DNA of 15,271 nt from Pseudobdellovibrionaceae bacterium. GTDB lineage: Bacteria > Bdellovibrionota > Bdellovibrionia > Bdellovibrionales > JAMPXM01. The notes beneath the pieces were generated by a model. That model did no database searches. It was given only the letters and a program-made list of their open reading frames with translations, and was not told the origin of the DNA. Location: the NCBI GenBank assembly GCA_913776405.1, contig CAJYOV010000644.1, positions 1 to 15,271 of the forward strand. Direction: 5' to 3'. The position numbers and the translations under genes were made by a program. This document shows, one piece after another, positions 7,592-14,378 of the stretch. Within the stretch, counting starts at the first letter, position 1; each line of letters starts with the position of its first letter.

Positions 7592-7705
7592 GACCTGTAT
7601 GAGGCGAGTTCGACACGACTTTATAACAGCCGCGTGACGCCTTCGGCACCCAGCTTCGCTACTGTCATAAAAGGTGCCTCTTTCTAATTTGAAAGGAAAG
7701 TTTTT
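7592..7705 (+). promoter_or_regulatory. Probable promoter and leader of the acidic-protein gene
   Basis: Follows a strong terminator, so a new promoter is expected. Candidates are weak: TTCGGC (7642-7647), 17 bases, TCATAA (7665-7670); or a -10-like TATAAC at 7622-7627 with no clear -35. Ribosome-binding site AAAGGAAAG ends at 7700. Confidence 0.35.
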
Positions 7706-8059
7706 ATGCCAGCTACAGAAAACGATCGCTTGAATCAACAGCAACCGACTCTCGCAAACCCTTCACTGCCAGATCACGACCGTCGCAATGACCAAGGCAT
7801 GCGTTCGGCTGTACCTGAAGAAATTCGCGAACAAGACGTCATGAACGTCGATGCGGATCTCGCGGACGACAGCGATATCACACCACCGGATCAAGAGTTC
7901 GGCCAGATTCTTGAATCAGGCACGACGGCTAACGGCGGCCGCATTCCTGAAGATCCAAACAACTGGCTCACATCAGATCCAGAAATCGGTACGCAAGATC
8001 TCGATCCCGAAAACCGCGGCGAATCTCTCGTCGACGATTTGAACGGCGATAAGCACTAA
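7706..8059 (+). CDS. Small acidic, disordered hydrophilic protein, unknown function
   Basis: 117 residues, ATG with AGGA eight bases upstream. It has no hydrophobic segment and no cysteine, and is rich in Asp, Glu, Asn, Pro and Gln; most of it should be disordered. Recognisable local features are PDHDRRNDQGMRSAVPEE near residues 22-39 and the proline-containing PEDPNNWLTSDPEIGTQDLD near 81-100. I know no named family. It sits between a strong terminator and a second small gene that starts ten bases after its stop, so the two form a mini-operon. Composition (soluble, acidic, Gly/Asn/Asp-rich) is compatible with a stress or desiccation hydrophilin-like role, but that is inference only. Confidence 0.8.
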   Translation: MPATENDRLNQQQPTLANPSLPDHDRRNDQGMRSAVPEEIREQDVMNVDADLADDSDITPPDQEFGQILESGTTANGGRIPEDPNNWLTSDPEIGTQDLDPENRGESLVDDLNGDKH

Positions 8060-8069
8060 GGAGGCTCAG

Positions 8070-8348
8070 ATGGCTCTGACGAAGACTCAAAAGACATTCG
8101 CAGCGTCCGCTTTGGGTGCGATCGCAGCTGGCGGCCTTGCCTATTATTTCCGGAAGGAATTGGGCAGCGTCTTATTCGGCCGCCCAATCATCGAGGAAGA
8201 CGTTAAAGCGAAACTTCCAATCGCAAAGCCGCTGCTCACGATCACCGACTTCGAAGGTAATTACGATATCGATGGTGTCTCTTACGATGTCGAAGGTACG
8301 ATTATCAGCTCGGACGATACGAAGCACTACCGCGACTACCCAGTGTAA
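8070..8348 (+). CDS. Small single-helix membrane-anchored protein, unknown function
   Basis: 92 residues, ATG with a near-perfect AAGGAGG (8058-8064) five bases upstream that overlaps the previous stop. A hydrophobic helix at about residues 10-27 (ASALGAIAAGGLAYYF) is followed by a basic residue pair and a soluble C-terminal domain of about 60 residues. That domain has alternating hydrophobic residues (LLTITDFEGNYDIDGVSYD), likely a small beta structure. It could be an uncleaved signal anchor exposing the domain to the periplasm. No family recognised. The strong ribosome site suggests high expression. It shares an mRNA with the acidic protein upstream and ends at a bidirectional terminator. 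Confidence 0.8.
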   Translation: MALTKTQKTFAASALGAIAAGGLAYYFRKELGSVLFGRPIIEEDVKAKLPIAKPLLTITDFEGNYDIDGVSYDVEGTIISSDDTKHYRDYPV

Positions 8349-8370
8349 CGACACGACGAGCCGCCAAAAT

Positions 8371-8402
8371 AAAAAACGCAGCCTCTCGAGGCTGCGTTTT
8401 TT
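8371..8402. terminator. Bidirectional Rho-independent terminator
   Basis: Stem CGCAGCCT (8377-8384) with AGGCTGCG (8389-8396) around a four-base loop, flanked by six A on the left and six T on the right. It serves the plus-strand gene ending at 8348 and the minus-strand gene ending at 8428. Confidence 0.92.
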
Positions 8403-8427
8403 ATTGGCCCGGACTGCTGATGACCAT

Positions 8428-8892
8428 TTAGTCCGTGTAGGCAGAAAAGCGCTCTGGCGCCTGCGCAGCACGTGCAAACGACGGATCTAAGTGGTGAAGC
8501 CGTTGCTCGCTCTCGATCGAGCGCGACGCCGTCGATGGTCGCAGCAAGCGGCCAAGTACGAAGCCCGCTGCGAGTGCACCTACACCCACCAAGCCCACCG
8601 CCAAAAGCGGGTTTGCTTTTGCCTGCGCTTCGAGCGAAGACGCAAGTTCCAGACTGCGATCACGCAAGCCCTCGAACTTGAAACCAGAAACAGCAGACTC
8701 AAAAGACCCACGAACCGACGCCGTGCTTGGCTCCGCAACGTGAGATGAAATTTCTGATGAGAGGCCGAAACCTTCGCTGGTCATCGGAGTCTCCATCGTT
8801 GAAGACGCGTTGAACATAGCTTCGGGCTTCAATTCTGACGTCTGAGTCGTCGACAGCGCCTCAGGATTTGAATTTGGCATTGATTCGTTCAC
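8428..8892 (-). CDS. DUF883/ElaB-like C-terminally anchored membrane protein
   Basis: 154 residues from GTG 8892-8890. AAGGAGG lies about six bases upstream of the GTG, while the in-frame ATG at 8880 would be some 18 bases away, so GTG is preferred. Residues 1-60 are Ser/Thr/Glu-rich and disordered. Residues 62-92 look like an amphipathic helix (SFESAVSGFKFEGLRDRSLELASSL by position). Then AKANPLLAVGLVGVGALAAGFVLGRLLR (91-118 by position) forms one membrane helix with the small-residue and Gly pattern seen in DUF883/ElaB/YqjD proteins. Those proteins sit in the inner membrane and bind ribosomes in E. coli stationary phase. A 36-residue tail follows the helix. The family link rests on pattern only. 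It probably shares an mRNA with the TFPASD-motif gene 38 bases upstream. Confidence 0.8.
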   Translation of the reverse strand: MNESMPNSNPEALSTTQTSELKPEAMFNASSTMETPMTSEGFGLSSEISSHVAEPSTASVRGSFESAVSGFKFEGLRDRSLELASSLEAQAKANPLLAVGLVGVGALAAGFVLGRLLRPSTASRSIESEQRLHHLDPSFARAAQAPERFSAYTD

Positions 8893-8930
8893 AGAAAGCC
8901 TCCTTGGCTTTTTACGGTGTTCTTGAAATC

Positions 8931-9434
8931 TCAGTACTCGTTTTGATGGTCTACGTCGGCTTTACGTTCAGCGCGATCAGCCATCTGGTCTGCCTTGCGA
9001 ACTGCGCGGGACTCAGTCTCGCTGGTTTCAGGCTTTGTGTAAGGGTCGTTGTCGTCTTTACGAGCAGGAGCATCTGCATCGATGACGCCCAGATCGACAT
9101 CGCCGATATCCGGGTTACCTTGCTCGAGACGATGAGTGCTCGTATCGAAGTGAAGTGTTGAAGCCTCAGACTTGCGGCCGTACTCGAATTGAGCGGCTTT
9201 ATTGTCTTTAAAATCGGCCGGCAAACCGTTCGTGTCGAGCGGTTTCGCGTGTTTTTCACCGCGGCCAACTGAATACGAAGAAGAGGCGTCGCTCGCTGGG
9301 AACGTGTCTTCTTCCATTTTGTCTTGGCGATTGGTTGCGTGCTTCAGGCGAGAGACGTCAGAGTTGCGGTCAGAGCCGCTGCCTTTTTCCATCGTTGAGG
9401 ATTGGTTCAGGTCGTTGAGAGTTTTTTGTTTCAT
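8931..9434 (-). CDS. Small hydrophilic protein with a TFPASD motif, unknown function
   Basis: 167 residues, ATG with AGGGGAG about nine bases upstream. It is strongly hydrophilic with no cysteine and no membrane segment. The segment KMEEDTFPASDASSSY (39-54) carries the (E)TFPASD motif, which recurs in many short uncharacterised proteobacterial proteins as EETFPASDPP. The remainder is rich in Asp, Lys, Glu and Ala. The C-terminal 30 residues (RAVRKADQMADRAERKAD by position) look like a charged helix. Function of the motif is not known to me. It is the first gene of a two-gene minus-strand unit with the DUF883-like protein. It faces the BON/acidic-protein set across a bidirectional terminator, which suggests a common physiological theme, perhaps envelope or general stress. 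Confidence 0.82.
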   Translation of the reverse strand: MKQKTLNDLNQSSTMEKGSGSDRNSDVSRLKHATNRQDKMEEDTFPASDASSSYSVGRGEKHAKPLDTNGLPADFKDNKAAQFEYGRKSEASTLHFDTSTHRLEQGNPDIGDVDLGVIDADAPARKDDNDPYTKPETSETESRAVRKADQMADRAERKADVDHQNEY

Positions 9435-9472
9435 AGTGCTAAGCTCCCCTTTTGGCTTAAAGGATTAACTTA

Positions 9473-9481
9473 GCAAACGGT
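9473..9481 (-). promoter_or_regulatory. ACCGTTTGC element shared with the BON-gene leader
   Basis: On the minus strand this reads ACCGTTTGC, 38 bases before the ATG of the TFPASD-motif gene. The same nine bases occur on the plus strand at 6514-6522, 26 bases before the BON gene. It may be a shared promoter or regulator element, or chance. Confidence 0.3.
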
Positions 9482-9537
9482 CACGCCTGAGAGTGAGTTG
9501 CTTTACGGTGCAGAAGATGTCGGCTTTCGAGCAAATT

Positions 9538-9567
9538 TTGACCAGCGGCTCGACGGTCACTGGTCAA
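9538..9567. repeat. 8-base perfect inverted repeat
   Basis: TTGACCAG (9538-9545) and CTGGTCAA (9560-9567) with a 14-base spacer, between the end of the secreted-protein gene and the promoter of the TFPASD gene. The minus strand continues with AATTTG, too poor a T tract for a standard terminator; an operator or weak terminator are both possible. Confidence 0.5.
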
Positions 9568-9583
9568 CTCGCGACTCGAGCGA

Positions 9584-10090
9584 TCAATCGCTGAATTCAG
9601 CGTAATTGTTAGGGTCGCGTGTCCAGTTGTTGAGTTCTTTCGATACGAAAGAAGCTTCTTGAATGCGGCCTTCGGTACAACCTTCGAGTGATTCTGGTTC
9701 GCCGTTATAATCACAGCTTGAGGTTTCCCAGGCACGTTCTGAATAGAAAACGCGGTAGCCGACGAACTGACCTTTCAGCTCAAGCTTTTCGACGGAGTCG
9801 AGTTCAGTTTTGCCGTCGGCTTGGTAATCGCCTTCAAGAATCGTGTCGCCCCAGATCTGCGCTTGGTCGTTTGCAATCTCGTTGAATGCGGCGAGATCAG
9901 ATGGCGACAATGAACTCACCTTTTCGATTGAATCGTACACGACGCTTGCGTCAACCGCGTCTGGATTTTGTTCGATCACGCGAACAATTTGGCGAAATTC
10001 AGGATTGTGCTCACGATCGGCAAAAGCAGTTGCCGTTGTGAGAAGTGGAAGAGCGAATGTAAGTGAAGTCAGTGCGAGAAGGTGTTTCAT
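9584..10090 (-). CDS. Secreted (periplasmic) protein of unknown function
   Basis: 168 residues, ATG with AAGGAAGG a few bases upstream. The first 24 residues form a clear Sec signal peptide (MKHLLALTSLTFALPLLTTA, then TAFA), with cleavage predicted after AFA-24. There is no lipobox. The mature protein is about 144 residues, acidic, with two cysteines spaced 13 apart in the segment around SCDYNGEPESLEGC, a probable disulfide loop in the periplasm. The central part is alternately helical (DLAAFNEIANDQ) and beta-like (LELKGQFVGYRVFYSE). I recognise no domain. It is monocistronic or follows the Maf gene across a 111-base gap that has no clear terminator. Confidence 0.8.
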   Translation of the reverse strand: MKHLLALTSLTFALPLLTTATAFADREHNPEFRQIVRVIEQNPDAVDASVVYDSIEKVSSLSPSDLAAFNEIANDQAQIWGDTILEGDYQADGKTELDSVEKLELKGQFVGYRVFYSERAWETSSCDYNGEPESLEGCTEGRIQEASFVSKELNNWTRDPNNYAEFSD

Positions 10091-10201
10091 AAACCTTCCT
10101 TTCTATCGGACTTCAGAATCTAACGGAAAACTGACAGACGAGGAAATGTATACCGACCAACTTATTATGTAGTTTTCGCATACATCTCCCAGTGCGAGAC
10201 T

Positions 10202-10768
10202 TTAGAGGCGAAACCTGGACCTCAAAATAGAGTTCAGTCTCAAAATCGGAAGACCTTCAATCCCGGTTGGGTCGTCGGTAATCACGGATTCAAAGAGAGA
10301 GGCGCCATGCTTTTCGAACATGAAACTGCCCGCGCACTCCAGAGGTAAATCGAGTTTTACGTACGCTTCGATTTCTTCTTTCGTCAGTTTCCGAAGTTTC
10401 ATCTTTGTCGTTTGCACGAAGGATTCAGCGACGTCTCCCCGTCTGACTGAGACCGCAGTTAGAAGTTCGATCGTTTTACCGGAGCAAAAAGCAAGCTGCT
10501 CACACGCGCCCCGAATCGTGTGCGGCTTGCCGAACACGCGCGAACGGCAAACCATCATCTGATCACTGCCGATCACCACAGCCTCTGGAAACCGCTCGGC
10601 AACTGCGCGAGCCTTTTCATCAGCCAGTACGCGCACGAGCGTCTTCGGTGTTTTAATTTTCGCTTGGAATTTGTCTTCATCAACGTTCGGCGAAACCGCT
10701 TTGAATTTGAAGCCCAAACGCTTTAACAAACGACGGCGCGCTGGCGACTGACTTGCGAGAATCAACAT
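10202..10768 (-). CDS. yceF: Maf/YceF-type nucleotide pyrophosphatase (probable 7-methyl-GTP pyrophosphatase)
   Basis: 188 residues, the usual Maf length. Maf proteins hydrolyse non-canonical nucleoside triphosphates to monophosphates. The YceF branch prefers 7-methyl-GTP, while YhdE prefers dTTP/UTP. Visible motifs: LILASQSPARRRLL (2-15) with the Ser-Arg-Arg substrate loop, ADEKARAV (49-56), IGSDQ (66-70) with catalytic Asp69, FGKP (79-82), and CAGSFMFEKHGASLFE (145-160) followed by DDPTGIEGLP (165-174). The GSDQ and CAGS...LFE...DDPT pattern matches YceF rather than YhdE. The ATG at 10768 has no Shine-Dalgarno sequence within the normal distance, which is unusual here. It sits directly beside a short inverted repeat. 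The gene lies between the porin terminator and a secreted-protein gene. Confidence 0.92.
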   Translation of the reverse strand: MLILASQSPARRRLLKRLGFKFKAVSPNVDEDKFQAKIKTPKTLVRVLADEKARAVAERFPEAVVIGSDQMMVCRSRVFGKPHTIRGACEQLAFCSGKTIELLTAVSVRRGDVAESFVQTTKMKLRKLTKEEIEAYVKLDLPLECAGSFMFEKHGASLFESVITDDPTGIEGLPILRLNSILRSRFRL

Positions 10769-10784
10769 CTGTTAATTGCAACAG
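10769..10784. repeat. Short inverted repeat abutting the yceF start codon
   Basis: CTGTT and AACAG around a six-base centre, ending on the base before the ATG (minus strand). It occupies the place where a ribosome-binding site would be expected; it could be an operator or a small leader hairpin. Five-base arms may be chance. Confidence 0.35.
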
Positions 10785-10822
10785 CGAAGCTCCGGCCAAT
10801 CAACCGCCTTCGAAAATAAAAA

Positions 10823-10844
10823 GGGCAAGGTTCACACCTTGCCC
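10823..10844 (-). terminator. Rho-independent terminator of the porin-like gene
   Basis: GGGCAAGGT (10823-10831) and ACCTTGCCC (10836-10844), nine paired bases with a four-base loop. On the minus strand a T-rich tract (TTTTTATTTT) follows. Confidence 0.9.
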
Positions 10845-10848
10845 TTCG

Positions 10849-10869
10849 CGTTTCGGCGGAGCCGAAACG
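10849..10869 (-). repeat. Hairpin directly after the porin stop codon, upstream of the terminator
   Basis: CGTTTCGGC (10849-10857) and GCCGAAACG (10861-10869), nine paired bases with a three-base loop, seven bases after the TAA and four bases before the terminator hairpin. No T tract. It probably blocks 3'-to-5' RNA decay or works as part of a tandem terminator. Confidence 0.75.
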
Positions 10870-10876
10870 TAACGCA

Positions 10877-12004
10877 TTAAAAACCAGCTACGAGTGATGC
10901 GTTCACGCCGTAGATTGTTGTGTCGCCCGCGTTGTTTGCGCGCTCAACAGAAGACAAAGTCGCGTCGCCACGGAGAGTGATCTCTGGGAGCACTTTCCAG
11001 CTTGGACCTACTGAAAGGAGGAGAGCTGAATCGAGAGCTGTGTTCGCTACGACGAGATCTTTCGACCACTCGAGGCGGCCACCGAGACCGAATTCTGGGT
11101 TGATGTTGAACGTTGTGAGAACGCCCAATGTGTTCGACGCATCGTTAACGCCCGCTGTTGAACGGTTGTTGTAGTAAGCATCGAGGCGCCAAGCGTCGAG
11201 TTTTACGCCGCCCAAAACGTCGATAAGAAGGTTTGTACGCTCAGTTGCTGTTTTGCCTTCGTTGTAAAGAACGCCGACAGACGCGTAAGCTGGTGCGAAG
11301 TCAACACGGCCTTGGAGACCGAACTCGAGGTTCTGGTTCGTTTGAGTCGATGTGTTGCGTGGGTCTGCGATCAAACCGCGGATTACGAAGTGCTCGAAGC
11401 CGAGACCGATCAGAGCACCTGTGTGCGTAACTGGAACGATCGCTTGTTTCGCAAGACCCCAGTCTGCGAAGAAGCGGTCTTTCGAGTCGTTTTGCTCAAC
11501 GCCGAAGATCGTGTCGAATTGACCGAACTTCGTTTGGAACATGCCGTGGTTCCACTGAACGAACGCTTGCGCTTTTTCTTCACCGAATTGGACGCTGTTA
11601 TTTGCTGCGCCGTCTGGAGTCATGAAAGGCAAGTCGATCATCGCTGCGAAGCCTGAACCGAAGTCTTTCGAGAGGTAGATCGCAGCGTCGTTCAATGTGA
11701 AGCCGCGGTCATCTGTATAGACTTTGCTTGGGATCGAAAGCTGACCGTCGAGGAACGCTTGGAAACCAAGGCCGCGGCGGATTTCAGATTCGCGTGAAAG
11801 AAGAGTTGGCGCGTTTGGCGCAACGTCACCAGGAGCTTGGGCTACAGGTGGAATTGGAGCCGCAGCAGGCGCCGGTGGCGGCGGAGCTGCTGGTGCTGCA
11901 CCAGGTGCAGGACGCGGACGACGTGGCTGTGCTTGTGAAACAGAAGCTGTTGCTACAGTAGCTGCAACCATTGCAGTGACTGTCAAAAAACGAAACGCGC
12001 GCAT
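10877..12004 (-). CDS. Porin-like outer-membrane beta-barrel protein
   Basis: 375 residues, ATG with AAAGGGG five bases upstream. A signal peptide covers residues 1-25 (cleavage after SQA). A Pro/Ala-rich linker at about 26-62 follows and may span or bind the cell wall. From about residue 75 the protein consists of amphipathic strands alternating with short turns, for example FQAFLDGQLSIPSK, NLEFGLQGRVDFAPAYASVG and PEITLRGDATLSSVER. The last residue is Phe after YGVNASLVAG, the signature recognised by the BAM complex. It is likely a 14-18 strand porin or outer-membrane beta-barrel of the BBP2-like type, allowing small solutes through the outer membrane; the substrate cannot be told. A terminator pair follows, and a repeat-bearing promoter region precedes it. 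Confidence 0.87.
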   Translation of the reverse strand: MRAFRFLTVTAMVAATVATASVSQAQPRRPRPAPGAAPAAPPPPAPAAAPIPPVAQAPGDVAPNAPTLLSRESEIRRGLGFQAFLDGQLSIPSKVYTDDRGFTLNDAAIYLSKDFGSGFAAMIDLPFMTPDGAANNSVQFGEEKAQAFVQWNHGMFQTKFGQFDTIFGVEQNDSKDRFFADWGLAKQAIVPVTHTGALIGLGFEHFVIRGLIADPRNTSTQTNQNLEFGLQGRVDFAPAYASVGVLYNEGKTATERTNLLIDVLGGVKLDAWRLDAYYNNRSTAGVNDASNTLGVLTTFNINPEFGLGGRLEWSKDLVVANTALDSALLLSVGPSWKVLPEITLRGDATLSSVERANNAGDTTIYGVNASLVAGF

Positions 12005-12096
12005 GAATACCCCTTTAAACGGTTTGCGAGTTCTAACTAGCTTCCGAATTCAACGAATTGATGCGTCGAATGTCACCAGAATTATTTGGAGCGATT

Positions 12097-12143
12097 CACA
12101 ACGAGTGCGCTGCGCTATAACGTTGTGCACGCCTCGTGAGCAA
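12097..12143 (-). promoter_or_regulatory. Candidate promoter with inverted repeat upstream of the porin-like gene
   Basis: On the minus strand TTGCTC (12138-12143), an 18-base spacer and TATAGC (12114-12119) form a passable sigma-70 promoter about 100 bases before the ATG. CACAACG (12097-12103) and CGTTGTG (12121-12127) form a seven-base inverted repeat spanning the -10 box, with a further TTCACAAC copy at 12168-12175. This looks like an operator, but no regulator gene is in view. The rest of the 230-base gap (12005-12234) shows only the ribosome site near 12010. Confidence 0.4.
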
Positions 12144-12234
12144 AGAGCGGGAAGACGTTGCGATTCGTTCACAACTCGCACGCTCATCGCTAGTGGTGAG
12201 AGCTGACGGGCGAGGGGTTAGAACCATAGGGGCA

Positions 12235-12645
12235 TTATAATCCGAGTACGTGATTCCATTCAGGCGTGTAGTCGATGAGCTTTCGCGCTTTCAAGTCGAA
12301 CAGCCCGAACACAAAATCAGCAACGCACGCTTCTTCGCCTTTTTCATTGATCATGATCTGCCGAAGCGTCGTGATCTTGCCGGCATGTTGGAGCACGTGA
12401 CTTCTAATCACAACGTGCTCGCGGTTTTTGAGTTCACGTTTGAACTTCATCGAAATCTCGAGCACGACGGGGCCGATTTGACGTTCATGCACCTCTTTCA
12501 TCGTGTACCCGCGCGAGGTCATCAGATCCCACCGAGCGTTTTCGAAGAGTCTAAGATAGTTGGCGTTGTTGACGTGACCGAACGAATCGAGGTCCGACTC
12601 GAGAACTTGGAATTTGTACTCAAAGACGTCTTGAGACTGCTGCAT
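12235..12645 (-). CDS. Acyl-CoA thioesterase, 4HBT hotdog-fold
   Basis: 136 residues, ATG with GGAGG about six bases upstream. It is the normal length for a single-hotdog thioesterase, which works as a homotetramer and cleaves acyl-CoA or acyl-ACP thioesters. The active-site helix motif is ESDLDSFGHVNNANYLRLFE (16-35), with Asp18/Asp20 as candidate catalytic acids and GHVNNANY typical of the YbgC/FatB-like branch. Beta strands follow (VVLEISMKFKREL, EHVVIRSHVLQHAGK). The substrate chain length cannot be inferred. It lies 37 bases downstream of recQ on the same strand. Its ribosome-binding site is inside a terminator-like hairpin, so translation or read-through may be controlled. Confidence 0.9.
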   Translation of the reverse strand: MQQSQDVFEYKFQVLESDLDSFGHVNNANYLRLFENARWDLMTSRGYTMKEVHERQIGPVVLEISMKFKRELKNREHVVIRSHVLQHAGKITTLRQIMINEKGEEACVADFVFGLFDLKARKLIDYTPEWNHVLGL

Positions 12646-12666
12646 AAAAAGCCTCCGTGCGGAGAC
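12646..12666 (-). terminator. Terminator-like hairpin that contains the thioesterase ribosome-binding site
   Basis: On the minus strand GTCTCC, a four-base loop and GGAGGC (one G-U pair) are followed by five T and then directly by the ATG at 12645. The 3' arm is the GGAGG Shine-Dalgarno site. It could be a weak terminator of recQ, an SD-sequestering element, or chance. Confidence 0.5.
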
Positions 12667-12682
12667 TTCAGCATGCGCTCGA

Positions 12683-14233
12683 TTAACGAAGCTTGTCGAG
12701 TTCTTGAATCAGCTCGGCACCAAAAGTTTCGATTTTGCTTTCGCCGAGACCGTAAACTTCGATCAATTCGCCGAGTGAACTTGGATTCTTATTCGCGAGA
12801 TCGATAAGGGTTTTGTTACTGAACACCATGAACGCTGCAAGATCACGCTGAGTCGCGTAGGTCTTTCGCCACTCGCGTAAAACTTCGGCGCGAAGCTCGG
12901 CGTCTTTCGTTTGAAAGCCGTTTGGCTCGCCTTTACCTTGCAGTGCCTTTTTCTTACGAACTTTTGTGAAGGCTTTGAAGTCGCGAGCAGGCTTCGCAAC
13001 AACCCAGTCTGACGTCGCTTTACAGATGTCGCAGTGACCGCAGGCTTTGATTCGCTCGGCATCTCGGAAGTAGGTCAAAATTCCTGCGTGACGGCACTCG
13101 CCGCCTTCAGCGAAGGCCGTGATCGCATCGAGGGCCTTCCATTTTGAGGAGATTACGCGCGGTTCCGCTTTCGACTGTTGAATAAAGTAAGCCTGTAAAC
13201 CCTTATCGCGTTTCGAATAGAGCAGCAGACACCGCGACATCTCGCCGTCTCGCCCCGCGCGCCCCATCTCTTGATAGAACGACTCCACGTTAGCTGGCAT
13301 CTGGTGATGAACGACCAAACGCACGTCGGGGTAATCGATCCCCATTCCAAACGCATTCGTCGCACAGAGGATACGGGTCTCGCGACGGTTCAGACGCGCT
13401 TGCGCCTCTGTCCGTTGATCGCTCGTTAGGCCCGCATGATAAAAGTCGACGCCCTCAAACTCAGTGGCTAGTTCGCGAGCCATCTCTTCGGTCGAATTGC
13501 GTGTTCCGCAGTAAATCAGAATGCGGCCGTCTTGAACTTTTCTGACAGCTGCTTTGACCCATTCGATTTTCTCTTGCTCTGAGTCGCACTGCCCGACTTG
13601 GTAGAAGAGATTCGGGCGGTAGAAACCACGAATGTGCCGATCCGGCTCGCGAAGCCCGAGCGTTCGGATAATGTCCTCGAGAACGAGAGGGGTTGCGCTC
13701 GCCGTTAAAGCAAGAATCGGCACGTTCGGCTTTAATTCGCGTAACAACTTGAGCTTCGCGTAGTCAGGCCGGAAATCGGGCCCCCATTGCGACACGCAGT
13801 GAGCTTCGTCGATTGCAAAGAGCGCTACATTCTGTGCGCGGATCCAATCCGAAAACCCAGGCTTCTGAACGCGTTCCGGCGACAAGTAAAGTAAGTAGGT
13901 GCCGCCCGCTTTAATGGCCTGAAAGATAGCGCGCTTTTCATCGAGATCTTGGCCCGAATGCAGGCAGCCCGCTGGAATGCCCAAGGCCTTCAGCGAGCGA
14001 ACTTGATCTTGCATGAGAGCGATCAAAGGCGAAATCACAATGACGAGTTTGCCGAGCGCTACAGCCGGCAGTTGATAACACAAGCTCTTGCCGCCGCCTG
14101 TCGGTAGCACAGCCATCGTGTCTTTCGAGCTTACGATCGATTCGACGATGCCGCGTTGACCTTTACGGAACGCTTCAAGGTGGAAGCTCTCGCGCAAGAC
14201 AGACTCAAGCGATGATTGAACGGTCTCTGACAC
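12683..14233 (-). CDS. recQ: ATP-dependent DNA helicase RecQ (shortened RQC region)
   Basis: RecQ unwinds DNA 3'-to-5' in recombination and repair. I prefer GTG 14233 (516 residues), which has a GGGG run eight bases upstream; an ATG at 14272 would add 13 hydrophobic residues and has no ribosome site. Numbering from GTG: Walker A TGGGKS (45-50), DEAHCVSQWGPDFRPDY (142-158), SAT (motif III), and the motif VI region QEMGRAGRDG (321-330). The zinc-binding cysteines are at 380, 398, 401 and 404 (GHCDIC). An HRDC domain occupies about 442-516. Only some 37 residues separate the zinc module from HRDC, so the winged-helix part of the RQC domain (about 100 residues in E. coli RecQ, 609 total) appears to be missing. 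The thioesterase gene follows. Confidence 0.93.
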   Translation of the reverse strand: MSETVQSSLESVLRESFHLEAFRKGQRGIVESIVSSKDTMAVLPTGGGKSLCYQLPAVALGKLVIVISPLIALMQDQVRSLKALGIPAGCLHSGQDLDEKRAIFQAIKAGGTYLLYLSPERVQKPGFSDWIRAQNVALFAIDEAHCVSQWGPDFRPDYAKLKLLRELKPNVPILALTASATPLVLEDIIRTLGLREPDRHIRGFYRPNLFYQVGQCDSEQEKIEWVKAAVRKVQDGRILIYCGTRNSTEEMARELATEFEGVDFYHAGLTSDQRTEAQARLNRRETRILCATNAFGMGIDYPDVRLVVHHQMPANVESFYQEMGRAGRDGEMSRCLLLYSKRDKGLQAYFIQQSKAEPRVISSKWKALDAITAFAEGGECRHAGILTYFRDAERIKACGHCDICKATSDWVVAKPARDFKAFTKVRKKKALQGKGEPNGFQTKDAELRAEVLREWRKTYATQRDLAAFMVFSNKTLIDLANKNPSSLGELIEVYGLGESKIETFGAELIQELDKLR

Positions 14234-14378
14234 CGAGAATTCCCCAAAAGAAAAGTGCGCTAGAAAAGTCATGGCACTTTAACCCATGCATCTTCTGAGC
14301 GCACCTGAAACCCGAGCCAAATAACCTCGAGCCTAACCCTCGTGGCCGCTCTACGGGCGACTTAATTTGATCTGAGCT

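Noticed and set aside
9481..9735. 84-residue minus-strand frame near the secreted-protein gene
   Set aside because: It overlaps the 3' end of the signal-peptide-bearing gene in another frame, and its sequence has no plausible domain.
11728..11961. Plus-strand 77-residue Gln/Leu/Glu-rich frame
   Set aside because: Antisense to the Pro/Ala-rich linker of the porin gene; its composition is the mirror of those codons.
14273..14378. Terminator for the lipoprotein gene
   Set aside because: I searched this 106-base gap and found no stem followed by a T tract on the minus strand.
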